Counted from the first letter of the stretch, positions 35,152-44,295 are shown. The stretch: 57,347 bases of DNA from Candidatus Aminicenantota bacterium (GCA_026393835.1 JAPKZK010000097.1:1-57347); one strand, 5' to 3'. Numbers and translations: made by a program. The notes: generated by a model not told the origin, from the letters alone.

Positions 35152-35793
35152 ATGTCAAAAACATCATTTTTCGAAGAGCGGTTAATGAAGATTTTGGTAG
35201 CTTTGAAAAACTGTCTTAAGGACCCGGTAATAGCCTTGCTTGCAATACGCGGCTTTAGCGCGGAACGGATCGAAGGGATCATTGCGATCCATACGGATGT
35301 GGTCCTGTTGACAGGCGTCCAACAGGATGCCTACAACGTCCAGTTCAAAACCACGGAAGAATTGACGAAATTGTTAGAGGGAGTAAGGTACAATTATCGT
35401 AAATTCCGGAAGTTGGGACAGGTGGCCCTGGCCGGCGAACCCACCACGTTAAAAGCCCTGCAATTGGACATCAGGATGAAGACCGGGTTACCCGGTTTCA
35501 TGGCCCAGGTAAAGCGTTTTTATGTTCCCGGCGCCCATGATGAGAACCTTTCCGCTGCTTTACTCAAGACCGGGCTTACCCGTGAGGAAATGGAAGCGGA
35601 ACTTCCCAAATTGGAACAGATGGAGCAATTGAATATTCGCCAGGAATATGAAAAAAAAGTGGCCCAGGATGCGACGCGGAGGCGGGACGAGCGCATGGAA
35701 GAATTGGAGAAAGCCATGTCCGAGCTGCACAAAGTAGCCATTGTGGCGTTGGCGGATCAGCCCGATTTCCTGGGTCTGTTGGACCTCAATTAA
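35152..35793 (+). CDS. Unknown helical protein downstream of repeat array
   Basis: This 213-residue, highly charged, probably all-helical soluble protein has no signal or membrane segment. Recognisable stretches are FFEERLMKILVALKNCLKDP, RGFSAERIEGI, YNYRKFRKLGQVALAGEP and a C-terminal coiled-coil-like region rich in E, K and R (residues 145-200). I do not recognise a family. GAAGGAG at 35135-35141 gives it its own good ribosome site inside the end of the preceding frame, and an XRE gene follows after 27 bp, so it belongs to a three-gene unit. Confidence 0.7.
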   Translation: MSKTSFFEERLMKILVALKNCLKDPVIALLAIRGFSAERIEGIIAIHTDVVLLTGVQQDAYNVQFKTTEELTKLLEGVRYNYRKFRKLGQVALAGEPTTLKALQLDIRMKTGLPGFMAQVKRFYVPGAHDENLSAALLKTGLTREEMEAELPKLEQMEQLNIRQEYEKKVAQDATRRRDERMEELEKAMSELHKVAIVALADQPDFLGLLDLN

Positions 35794-35820
35794 TTTTACC
35801 GTGAAGGTGAGGAGATTATT

Positions 35821-36240
35821 ATGAATAAGAAAACGAAAACAGAGATTGGATCCCGGCTAAAGGCTATCCGGGAAGAAGTCGGTATACTGCAAGCAGAATT
35901 TGCCTCTAAATTAGGCGTTGCCCGATCGACATGTTCGCGGGCAGAGAAGGGGGAGTGTATTCTTCCCACGGAGGCAATGCAGGAATTGGCAAAGAGTTTC
36001 AATGTCTCTTTAAACTGGTTATTATTGGGCCAGGGGGAGATGTTTTTAAGTAAAGCCACGGCCAGTGAGGAAGTATTGGCGTTTGTTAAGGAGAACAGTG
36101 AAGTAGAGGAGCATTTGCTTTTGATGAAGCGGTTGCCGTTGTTTAAGTATTTTGTTTTGCAGAATTTTATGCGCTTCAAGACGGATAATTCCCAGTTGGT
36201 AATCGATGCGTTGAAACCCCCGGCTGAAACAGCGGCCTGA
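35821..36240 (+). CDS. XRE-family HTH transcriptional regulator
   Basis: This is a 139-residue protein. The Cro/C1-type HTH covers residues 5-70: IGSRLKAIREEVGILQAEFA, SKLGVARSTCSRAEKGECI and LAKSFNVSLNWLLLGQGEMF. A helical C-terminal part probably dimerises. GAGGAG precedes the ATG. It is the last gene of the repeat-array unit and may autoregulate it. Confidence 0.88.
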   Translation: MNKKTKTEIGSRLKAIREEVGILQAEFASKLGVARSTCSRAEKGECILPTEAMQELAKSFNVSLNWLLLGQGEMFLSKATASEEVLAFVKENSEVEEHLLLMKRLPLFKYFVLQNFMRFKTDNSQLVIDALKPPAETAA

Positions 36241-36254
36241 TTCGAAACAAAAAC

Positions 36255-36325
36255 AGGCCCGCGGCGCGGGCGCCCTCAGAAGGCCCTTCGGGCCATTGCG
36301 CGGGGTACTTATTGGTGCCCCGCGC
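36255..36325. terminator. Hairpin-rich region after the XRE gene
   Basis: Three GC-rich inverted repeats lie in a row: CCCGCGGCGCGGG, GGCCCTTCGGGCC and GCGCGGGG (36298-36305) paired with CCCCGCGC (36318-36325). No long T tract follows. It may end the XRE transcript or separate it from the convergent gene. Confidence 0.4.
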
Positions 36326-36415
36326 ATTCTCGTAACTCTTTCGCTGCCGAGGGCATTCTTTTTGTATGTCTTGTATGTCGAAAATTGGGGAAGCCCCTAA
36401 ATACCTTAAAAAAAA

Positions 36416-39142
36416 TTATTTGCCTATAGAACGTTTCAATAAAGCTAATACCTTTAAACGTCCACGGTTGGCCAGGCTAAAACCAAGGCCGCGGCGAAGG
36501 ATTTCAGGAAAATAGTATTTCCCTTCGGATCCTGTTACAATCCCCAATTTCGTCATAATATCGATTTCTTCTGAAGTCAGTCCCAATTCATCTCTATCAA
36601 AGGGTATCTGTCTCTGATTTTCGGGGATATTTTTTAATTTCGCAAATATTTTTTCCAAAACAGTTATTTCAACCTGGATTTCCTCAATCTTTTTAGTGCC
36701 GCAGGGATTTAAGGCATTTTTTATTGCAGCGGGTGGTAAAAGGCGATCCGATAATCCCGGGGAATTTTTTGCACTTTCCGCGGCATAATACATTAAACGT
36801 ATTAAATCACGTGCTTGTAACTGGCCATTGAAATCGGATAAAGCCGCTATTATCCAGTTAGCGGTATAAGCTTCCCTGGAATTGATGGGCCCCATTTTTT
36901 TCCCCCAAAATCTTTCCAGCGCCGTTTCAATGGCACTCCCTGAAACATTTTCTATATGAGAATCGGAATCGATATATTTTCCCAATTTTGCCGGTTCCTT
37001 GACCAACCATGCCACCAATCGCAAGGCATCATCTCTCTCCCATTTTAGCTCCAAGGCCCGGTAGCGGAATTCGAATTGACCAAAATTTTGTTTTATCGAA
37101 GCCCTGGCGATATCCTTCCTTATGAAAACCAGCAGCCCTATCCGGTTATCCGGCCACTCAAGCACAGCCTCGACAACACTTTGGCATAAAGCCTGAATCG
37201 CCGCTTGCTGAATTAGATCCGTCCTGGTATGTTGAAAGTAATTCTCTAATCCATCGATCTGGAAAATAATCCGGGTATTACTATCGGTTAAAAGTTTTTG
37301 CATCGTCTCAAGAGAATCTTGAGTACTTTCACAGGACAGCGACCTTGCCATAAATCGAAACCAGAACTCTCTCCAACTGGATAGGTCGGTATTGCCTTTC
37401 TTTAGTTCTTGATCGATTAAAGTTTCAATCTCTCTCTTTGAGAGAATTTTAAGCGGCAATGCATCTTTATTTATGTCGATGGTGTATCGGCGGCATTCAT
37501 CAATAATTTTCTCTGCATTACCTCCCAGGTTCCGGGGAGTTAACAGGGGCCAAATCGATCCGTCAAAACCCGTGACTGTCTTTTCTCCCACTTTTTGTAT
37601 GAATTTGCTCCACTGTTTCAAATGCGCCAATTGCAGATAGGTATAGGTTTTGCCTGCTCCCTTGGCCCCCATTATAACCGCTGCCGGGACAGCGCGGGCA
37701 ATGTTTTTTAAATTCTGGGTAATTAAAAAATCGGTGGCTTTTCCCGATTCGGCAAAAACATATGCTTCGGCAGTATCTCCCAACTTTTCCAGGTCATCTT
37801 TGTAACTCCTGCTTTCTTCGAAAGTTTTTGAAATGACCTGTCTATCTTCAATGGAAAATCTTTCCGCGGCAATCTTCGACATTAAGAAATGTATACTCCC
37901 CGGGTGATTAACCAGTTTTTTTTGGGTCTCATCCAGGTTTTTCAGGTAAAGAAGATCTTCATTAAAAAAAGTTTCCGATAATAGGTCTTTTCCAATCAAT
38001 GATTCATCTTCTCTATTTTCAGCAATTAAGTATTCACGTAGTTGTTCCCTGACATATTCAAAGTCAGGGGAATCTTTCAGTTTTTCCTGCACCATGGAGA
38101 GTATCACTGTGGGGAGGTGAGCTTCGTAATCCGAATCTTTTTCTTTTAAAGCATTGGCTATCTTTTTAATTTGCTCCAATACGCATTTTGTACCTTCTAT
38201 CGACTGCCCGGAAGTCGTTGTCACAATAAACCGGTTGACGCGGGGATCCAAAAGGAAAGAACTGGATAATTCGCTGAACCCGGCCCTTAAATCTACCACC
38301 ACTGCATTGACACCCAACATTTTTCCCAATTTAAAAAGTAATTCCGGGATCAGCCATTCCTTTCCGCTTTCCCAACATAAATTCTCAGGGAGGATCGGCA
38401 TTCGCATTAATTGGTCGACTTCCCTGAACCCCGGGAGAAAAAAATGTTCGACTTTGGTATCCTGGGTTTCAAATGTAAGCATCTGGCGGTGTAAATTTTC
38501 CGCGGTAATCTTCAAAGCGCCGGTATAATCGCTGGATTTATCATAATGCGCCAACGCCAGGAAATCGATGAAAGATATATCCAGGTTGCCGAATTGTTCT
38601 TTTGCCCACCAGGTTATTCCCGGCGCCTCGAGGTCCGCATCTACGATCAATACCTTTTGGGGCGAATCCAACTCGCTTAGCGCTTTTACAAGGGAAATCA
38701 AATGGAGCGTGCGCCCGACGCCGCCTTTAAAAGAATAAAAGGCCCAGAGCGAGGGCTGTCCTTCCATTTTGCTAAAATCAGGTCCTTTTAAATTCAAACC
38801 GATTTCTTTTGGATAGAGGCTAAGACTGGCAAAATTAGGTTTTAAATTCCTGGGAATAACCCGTTCCTGGTCCGGTTCAATTTCAAAATCAATATTTAAA
38901 GAGCGTCTATTTTCATTGGTAGAAAATTCGAGGTATATCTTTGGGTTTTCCATATCATACCTGGGCCCAAACCATTTAAAAAGAGTTTCGGATATTGATT
39001 TTTTATCATCTTCACTTTTAATTCTAACTTGAACTTCATCCGGGTATACACTTACTCCTACCATCCCTTCCGGCCATAGGTTTTCAAATAGTTTTTGAAA
39101 AATGATTGTTTCCACATCGAACCATGTGATTAGTTTTCCCAT
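36416..39142 (-). CDS. Two-NTPase protein: KGGVGRT (ParA/MinD-like) plus second P-loop ATPase
   Basis: This is a 908-residue soluble protein. Residues 1-130 are an unknown N-domain. At 135-150 lies YSFKGGVGRTLHLIS, a deviant Walker A of SIMIBI ATPases, followed by LIVDADLEAPGITWW and VVDLRAGFSELSS. Around residue 490 a second P-loop, MGAKGAGKTYTYLQL, starts another ATPase domain with a Walker B-like IIFQIDGLENYF and arginine-rich sensor region. The C-terminal part resembles a winged helix (EIDIMTKLGIV). The upstream HEPN-like gene ends on its start. The layout matches NTP-dependent conflict systems, but I know no named system with this exact domain order. Confidence 0.75.
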   Translation of the reverse strand: MGKLITWFDVETIIFQKLFENLWPEGMVGVSVYPDEVQVRIKSEDDKKSISETLFKWFGPRYDMENPKIYLEFSTNENRRSLNIDFEIEPDQERVIPRNLKPNFASLSLYPKEIGLNLKGPDFSKMEGQPSLWAFYSFKGGVGRTLHLISLVKALSELDSPQKVLIVDADLEAPGITWWAKEQFGNLDISFIDFLALAHYDKSSDYTGALKITAENLHRQMLTFETQDTKVEHFFLPGFREVDQLMRMPILPENLCWESGKEWLIPELLFKLGKMLGVNAVVVDLRAGFSELSSSFLLDPRVNRFIVTTTSGQSIEGTKCVLEQIKKIANALKEKDSDYEAHLPTVILSMVQEKLKDSPDFEYVREQLREYLIAENREDESLIGKDLLSETFFNEDLLYLKNLDETQKKLVNHPGSIHFLMSKIAAERFSIEDRQVISKTFEESRSYKDDLEKLGDTAEAYVFAESGKATDFLITQNLKNIARAVPAAVIMGAKGAGKTYTYLQLAHLKQWSKFIQKVGEKTVTGFDGSIWPLLTPRNLGGNAEKIIDECRRYTIDINKDALPLKILSKREIETLIDQELKKGNTDLSSWREFWFRFMARSLSCESTQDSLETMQKLLTDSNTRIIFQIDGLENYFQHTRTDLIQQAAIQALCQSVVEAVLEWPDNRIGLLVFIRKDIARASIKQNFGQFEFRYRALELKWERDDALRLVAWLVKEPAKLGKYIDSDSHIENVSGSAIETALERFWGKKMGPINSREAYTANWIIAALSDFNGQLQARDLIRLMYYAAESAKNSPGLSDRLLPPAAIKNALNPCGTKKIEEIQVEITVLEKIFAKLKNIPENQRQIPFDRDELGLTSEEIDIMTKLGIVTGSEGKYYFPEILRRGLGFSLANRGRLKVLALLKRSIGK

Positions 39143-39606
39143 TAAAATATTCCTCCCGGTAACGCCAGCTTCATTTTTATATCACTCAAAATTTTCGTAA
39201 GACTTTGAATGCACAAAGTTTCTTCCTGTTCATCAAGTTTTTTCCCATATCGCCATGCGGCGTGAAGATGTTGTGCGACGATAGGTTTGTCCACATTTTT
39301 CGTAATACCCGGTATATTGCCGGTAATTTTCAAATTTGTTAAGAGATCATTTAGACGATGTGAAAAGGCCGAAGCACTCATCTCATTATCCGTTGCGGCC
39401 GAAGATAATTCAAATTTTTTCTCCCGCATATAATAGGCTTTTAACCCACATTCGACTGCATAAAACAGGACCATTTTATGGGTATGATTGGGATTACCCT
39501 TATATGCCGCCCAGAAACCATTGTGACTACGAAATGCATTTTCCATCTCACTTTGAGTGACAATAACCGCTTTTTCTTTTTTTTCATTTTTTGAATTTTG
39601 AGTCAT
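39142..39606 (-). CDS. HEPN-like small protein paired with KGGVGRT ATPase
   Basis: This 154-residue helical protein has a central helix, HKMVLFYAVECGLKAYYMREKK, which is typical of HEPN-fold proteins (AxExxLKA). FSHRLNDLL and AAWRYGKKLDEQEE follow. The RX4-6H RNase motif is not clear, so it may be a non-catalytic or divergent HEPN. Its stop overlaps the ATPase start by 1 nt, so the two are translated together. Toxin or RNA-binding function is inference. Confidence 0.6.
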   Translation of the reverse strand: MTQNSKNEKKEKAVIVTQSEMENAFRSHNGFWAAYKGNPNHTHKMVLFYAVECGLKAYYMREKKFELSSAATDNEMSASAFSHRLNDLLTNLKITGNIPGITKNVDKPIVAQHLHAAWRYGKKLDEQEETLCIQSLTKILSDIKMKLALPGGIF

Positions 39607-39815
39607 TATTTATTAATCCTCTTTCCGGTGCAGCTTCTAAGTTTAAAATTTTTTCGATTCAATTTCATAGCCATATTATAAAAGATATTCGATTATATTT
39701 CAATTGGAAAAACATTTTTATATTTTTTGGGATTGTTTTCCCTTGTTCGAACATTTTGTTCCCTGGGCGCGGTTTAGAAACCGGGTTGTCCCCAAAATCC
39801 CAAAATCCATCACCT

Positions 39816-39839
39816 GGGTTTGATGAATCAAACCCCTAC
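39816..39839. repeat. GTAGGG-palindrome element A at CHAT gene stop
   Basis: Minus strand GTAGGGG followed by TTTGATTCATCAAA and CCC. The TAG stop of the CHAT gene lies inside GTAGGGG, so the element forms the end of the gene. Confidence 0.7.
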
Positions 39840-42571
39840 ATGAGTGACGGTATTAAATCGCGAAGGTCATTGGATTCGGATAAGTCGGCAATTTTTTGGG
39901 CGTAATCCAGGCAAAGCCGGGCTTCCGTGGTGAGCGTTTTTTTCTCCAGGTGTTTTGCGTAGAAAAGGAGCCAGCCCAGGGTTTCGCTGTAATTTTCGGT
40001 TTTACGTTTTATTTCCAGGCATTGTTCCCAGCGGCAACCGGAATTGGAAATATCGTTTTGCACCATGCAAGCCAGCATTTGTATTTCGCAAATATACCCC
40101 CTCCCATCCTCGTCTCCGACTTCAATATACAGTGCATGCGCTTTTTCCAGGAGGGGTTCCGATCCCGGGATATTATCCTTTAGCACCGATAGCCTTGCCT
40201 GGCTTAGCATGGTATTGGCTTCCCCTAATTTATCGCCGATTTCTTTATACATGTCCAGGCACTGGCGATAATGGGTTTCTGCTTCCTCTAAGCGATCCCT
40301 TCTGACGCCTAAATCTCCCAGCGCTTTCCTGGTATTGGCTTCCCCTACTTTTGAGCCGATTTCTTTATGCATGTCCAGGCACTGGCGATAATGGGTTTCC
40401 GATTCCTCTAAGCGAGCCCTTCTGACGCATAAATTACCCAGCACAAATAAGGTATTGGCTTCCCCTACTTTTGAGCCGATTTCTTTATACATGTCCAGGC
40501 ACTGGCCATAATGGGTTTCTGCTTCCTCTAAGCGAGCCCTTCGAACTCTTAAATTGCCCAGCACAAATAAGGTATTGGCTTCCCCTAATTTTGCGCCGAT
40601 TTCTTTATACTGATTCAATACCTTCTCTCCAAACTTTACTCCATCATCGATCCAATCGCTATAATTATAAAGCCTTAAAAGATTGTCCGTAATTACCTCC
40701 TTATTCGAACAATCCCCCGTTCCATTTACAATCCCCTTCATCGTTTCCACTACGTATCGAAAATTGGGCTCTTCCATTATAAAGAGTAACTTAAAATGCA
40801 ATGCCTTCTCCTTGAAATAATTCTCTTTAATGAAATATGAATATCCCGCCGTGAACGCCAATATCTTTGACCGGTAGTCATCGCATACCTCATCGCTCAA
40901 CCTGGACAGGGAATACAACCGGACCGAAGGCAATAAGCTGTATCGGTTATTCCCATCGATTTCCACCAGGGAAACTTCCCTTAACTGGACTAAATAGTCT
41001 TCGATGTTCTCTGCCATGACCTGGGCCAGGAAATCCTTGTAAATACCGGTGGGGAAATATGATAATAATTGGAAAAGAACTTTCGCTTTTCCCGGCAGGT
41101 GCTCATAAGCGGAATCGAGCGATTTAACCAGGCTTTCTCCATGGGAAGGATTCATGTCCGTAATGCCTTTGACCGCCCCGGCATTGGATTGTTCAATCCG
41201 CTTAATTAAATCCCCGGCGGAAACGCCCTCACTCATTTGACTGGCCATGATAATAATGGAAAGCGGAAGCCCGCCCAGCATATTTAAAAGCCTGGAAAGA
41301 TCATCGTCGTCGATACTGCTTTTACCTGTTTTGATACGCTTAATAAAAAGTTCAACCGAGCTTTTCCAATCCAAACCGGGTAGAGTATATACTTCTTCTT
41401 TTTCGTACAAGTACCCGCCGATTTCCTTTTGCGAAGTGACTAAAATTTTAATATTGGCAGCGCATTCCAGGATACAGTGAACCAGGCGGCGGAAGTTTTT
41501 CGAGTCTTTCCATAAAACATCTTCGGCATTATCGATGATGAAGAGGCAGTCCAAATGTTTGACGGCATTAAAAAACTCCTCTTCTTTTTCAAATTCAAAA
41601 CCGATGGTAAGCGCAATTTTCCGCATGACGCTGTCGCCGGTTTCCATTTCGCGTATATCGATTTTATGGATGCCGTCCTTAAAATGATTTCTCAAGTGGA
41701 ACCATCGCCCCACTTCGACAGCCAGGGTTGTTTTGCCGATCCCCCCCGCCCCTTTAACCGTAACCGCTCGATTGAGAAGAACGCTATTTACAACGTCTAA
41801 AATCTCTTTCGAGCGCCCGGTAAAAAGCTGCGATTGCCTGGCAGGTATATTGGTTATGTGTTGCCCAATCCCCTGGACCTCCATACCGGTTTCGCTCTTT
41901 TCCCTGGAAACGACAGCCACATCCATGTCCATAACCCTGTCATCCGGTAATAAGATAAATTTCCTCTCTTCCGGAAGGAAAGGTTTCCCCTCTGCCAGGT
42001 ATTGTTGTTTAATCTCTTCTTTTATTTTATCCCACTGGGGGTTGCCTTCCACGGCCAGTTTTGCAATATCGAAAGCCTCCTTTACGGAATAGCCTTTAAA
42101 CAGGGTGGCATAAAATTTCGCAATAAACGCGATGGCGGCAAAGTCATAGACGGGGGAATCTTTCCTAACAGCGACGGCGTATTTAACGCCGGCAGCGATT
42201 AAACAGCGCGCCACATTTTCCGAATGACAGGCGCTGACGACCACCAGGTCGATTCCCTTTGATTTTTCAAATATTTTTTTAATATATTCTTTTTTCAAAA
42301 GTTGGCTGCCGCCTTTTTCATCTTCGAACAACAAAAAATCCTCGTTCCCATGCCCGCTTAAATGGATAATATTGAACCCATCGGTAATTCCCCTGATTAA
42401 CTCCGCGACGGTGGCAAACCCGATTCTTAATCGGGAAATGGCTGTATTACCGGCGCATTTTCTTATTTCTTTTTCTTCGGCTTCGATATCCAGTAAGGCC
42501 AGCGGTTCGTTGTCTGGGGCAAGAAGCGGCGCTGAAAATAAACATAATAACCCGGGGACGTTTCCAGTCAT
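39836..42571 (-). CDS. CHAT protease - NB-ARC STAND ATPase - TPR protein
   Basis: This is a 911-residue protein. Residues 1-200 are a CHAT caspase-like protease: catalytic His74 in IIHLSGHGNED and Cys115 in VVVSACHSE. An NB-ARC ATPase follows with P-loop GAGGIGKTTLAVEVG (about 274-288), Walker B CLFIIDNAEDV, ILVTSQKEIGGYL and the GLPL motif (LGGLPLSIII), then a winged helix. The C-terminal third has TPRs of 40-residue period (GEANTLFVLGNLRVRRARLEE). This is an effector-switch-sensor layout: TPR senses, STAND oligomerises, CHAT cuts. AGGAGGA precedes the ATG. It is adjacent to, but 229 bp from, the HEPN-like gene. Confidence 0.9.
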   Translation of the reverse strand: MTGNVPGLLCLFSAPLLAPDNEPLALLDIEAEEKEIRKCAGNTAISRLRIGFATVAELIRGITDGFNIIHLSGHGNEDFLLFEDEKGGSQLLKKEYIKKIFEKSKGIDLVVVSACHSENVARCLIAAGVKYAVAVRKDSPVYDFAAIAFIAKFYATLFKGYSVKEAFDIAKLAVEGNPQWDKIKEEIKQQYLAEGKPFLPEERKFILLPDDRVMDMDVAVVSREKSETGMEVQGIGQHITNIPARQSQLFTGRSKEILDVVNSVLLNRAVTVKGAGGIGKTTLAVEVGRWFHLRNHFKDGIHKIDIREMETGDSVMRKIALTIGFEFEKEEEFFNAVKHLDCLFIIDNAEDVLWKDSKNFRRLVHCILECAANIKILVTSQKEIGGYLYEKEEVYTLPGLDWKSSVELFIKRIKTGKSSIDDDDLSRLLNMLGGLPLSIIIMASQMSEGVSAGDLIKRIEQSNAGAVKGITDMNPSHGESLVKSLDSAYEHLPGKAKVLFQLLSYFPTGIYKDFLAQVMAENIEDYLVQLREVSLVEIDGNNRYSLLPSVRLYSLSRLSDEVCDDYRSKILAFTAGYSYFIKENYFKEKALHFKLLFIMEEPNFRYVVETMKGIVNGTGDCSNKEVITDNLLRLYNYSDWIDDGVKFGEKVLNQYKEIGAKLGEANTLFVLGNLRVRRARLEEAETHYGQCLDMYKEIGSKVGEANTLFVLGNLCVRRARLEESETHYRQCLDMHKEIGSKVGEANTRKALGDLGVRRDRLEEAETHYRQCLDMYKEIGDKLGEANTMLSQARLSVLKDNIPGSEPLLEKAHALYIEVGDEDGRGYICEIQMLACMVQNDISNSGCRWEQCLEIKRKTENYSETLGWLLFYAKHLEKKTLTTEARLCLDYAQKIADLSESNDLRDLIPSLM
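40211..40630 (-). repeat. 120-bp near-identical TPR-coding repeats
   Basis: The segment GGTATTGGCTTCCCCTA recurs at 40211, 40331, 40451 and 40571, exactly 120 bp apart. DNA identity between units is very high, indicating recent duplication in the sensor region of the CHAT-NB-ARC-TPR gene. Confidence 0.9.
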
Positions 42572-43091
42572 TGTCGTTCCTCCTGTATTTTATCCGCATC
42601 AACAAAATACCTTTCCTTCATTGCTAACATTTTATTACGCATAGGGTTAATATATCCCAGGCGATTCTTTTTGTCAATAAGATACAGAAAAAGGCAAAAG
42701 GCCGCCTGTTCAAGGGAAAGAATCCAGGCTGCCACCTAAATGCCTTTCCCCGCACCGTTGAACGTTCAACCGGAAAGCGATTTATCCGAAGAAAGCAAGA
42801 AACTGATGCGGCAATATGGAGGGAAGTTTGAATAAAATGATGAATGATGAATGATGATTAAAAGAAAGAAGGTGAGGGGGTGAGAGGGTAAGAAGGTGAG
42901 AAGGTGAGAAAAAAAAATCTGTGCCAATCAGTGTAATCTGTGGATGAAAATAATTCGTGGTAATTCGTGGAATTCGTGGGCGGTTTTTTCTTCGCGTGTC
43001 TTCGCGTTCTTCGCGGCTCATAAAATTAGGCGGTGAATCCAGGATTAAACGTTTACTTGAATAAATGGGAAAGGGATGTTATAATGACTGT
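42572..43091. other. Gene-free stretch with coding remnant and dispersed repeats
   Basis: This region holds the leader of the CHAT gene (minus strand) and no intact gene. From about 42751 to 42834 a plus-strand remnant reads as a protein tail (SDLSEESKKLMRQYGGKFE then stop), duplicated at 43631. The heptamer tract ATGATGA follows at 42836-42858. Further repeat modules lie at 42917-42984 (CAATCAGTGTAATCTGTGG, AATTCGTGG three times) and 42990-43018 (CGCGAAG type). Confidence 0.65.
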
Positions 43092-43287
43092 ATGGAAAAA
43101 GATCAAGAAACACTTCAAGATGAACAAAAAGCAAAGCTAATCGATTATTGGGTGCGCTCTGCCGAATATGACCTTGAAGTATCGGATTCTCTTTATGAGA
43201 AGAGTCGATTTCACTATTACCCATGAAAAAAGAGAAGACATAAAGGAGATGTTCGAATGGTTGAAAAAGAAATTGCAAACCTTATAA
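43092..43287 (+). pseudogene. HEPN toxin gene with internal deletion
   Basis: From ATG 43092 the frame gives 44 residues beginning MEKDQETLQDEQKAKLIDYW and VRSAEYDLEVSDSLYEKSRF, a clear HEPN N-terminus, then stops at 43226. The C-terminus of the same family (EKREDIKEMFEWLKKKLQTL) continues in another frame at 43225-43287. The central core, including the helix with the LEKxLKA and RX4-6H regions, is missing. The deletion is out of frame, so the toxin is dead. Its MNT partner overlaps the 3' end. Confidence 0.8.
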
Positions 43288-43580
43288 AACGCTTTATTAA
43301 TGAGCTGAGAAAAGAAAATATCATTGTTAAAAAGGTTTTTCTCTTTGGTTCCTATGCCAGGGGGACGCAAAGAAAAGATAGCGACATCGACATAGCCATA
43401 GTTATTGAGAGTAAGGGAAAAGAACAAAAGGATAAAAAAATAAATCCCTGGAGATATGCTGCCAGGGTAGATACGAGACTTGCCCCCATTGCTTTATGGG
43501 AGTCGGAGATGAAAAAAGATTATATCCCCATTATTTGGGAAATTAAAAACGGTCTTGATGTAACCAAACTTGCAGCATGA
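43257..43580 (+). CDS. mntA: MNT-type nucleotidyltransferase antitoxin
   Basis: This 107-residue minimal nucleotidyltransferase has the motif VFLFGSYARGTQRKDSDIDIAIVIES, i.e. GSxARGxxxxxSDxDI. It normally neutralises HEPN toxins by AMPylation in HEPN/MNT systems. Here the cognate HEPN gene is deleted internally, leaving an orphan antitoxin. It overlaps the HEPN remnant by 31 nt. Confidence 0.88.
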   Translation: MVEKEIANLIKRFINELRKENIIVKKVFLFGSYARGTQRKDSDIDIAIVIESKGKEQKDKKINPWRYAARVDTRLAPIALWESEMKKDYIPIIWEIKNGLDVTKLAA

Positions 43581-43630
43581 GCGGCGTTCTGGCCTGGGAC
43601 TTTGTGATTTTTTGAATGCCCCTTTTTCCT

Positions 43631-43766
<136 letters not shown>

Positions 43767-43807
43767 GAAAAATTCGAAATCCGAAATTCGCGCATTTATT
43801 GGAAGTA

Positions 43808-43968
43808 TCAATTTATCCCAAAAACAATTCGTAACGATCGATCGATTTCTTTCACTTTGGCAGCCGATAATTGCCCGCGAATCCTAACTGACTGCCGCGT
43901 CGGTTAATTCTTTCAGATCATCATCTTTGGAATATATTTCAGAATATAAGGCGGCGGATTTTTTAAGG
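43808..43968 (-). pseudogene. Remnant of antitoxin and MazF/PemK-type toxin genes
   Basis: On the minus strand a fragment reads LKKSAALYSEIYSKDDDLKE then LTDAAVS and stop (43884-43968), like the C-terminus of a CopG/MazE-type antitoxin. Directly after it, another frame reads RGQLSAAKVKEIDRSLRIVF then GIN and stop at 43808, matching the conserved C-terminus of MazF/PemK toxins. The toxin body is lost. The upstream break coincides with a TTTGACTGTCCC repeat. Confidence 0.6.
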
Positions 43969-44295
43969 AATCAAATTTGACTGTCCCCTAATCCAAAGAA
44001 TTGGCGGATTGGCGGAAGTTTTAGCCGAAATCCCCGCCGGGAATTATTGAACGTACTAAAACGCGAATCAGTACATTTTTTATTTGCTTATATTCCACAT
44101 TTTCCAGGTATAAGAGGTACTAAGTCGCGAGTCAGGTTGAATTGGAGAGAAAAATATATTATATTGTTGCCGATCTTGCAAGAGGTCGGTAATCAATTAA
44201 TGACAATCAATGAATGAAAAAGATTTTGAGTGAAGTGAAATCGTTAACCTGTAAGCTGTAACAAGTAACCAGTAACCTGTTAACGGAAAACATTG

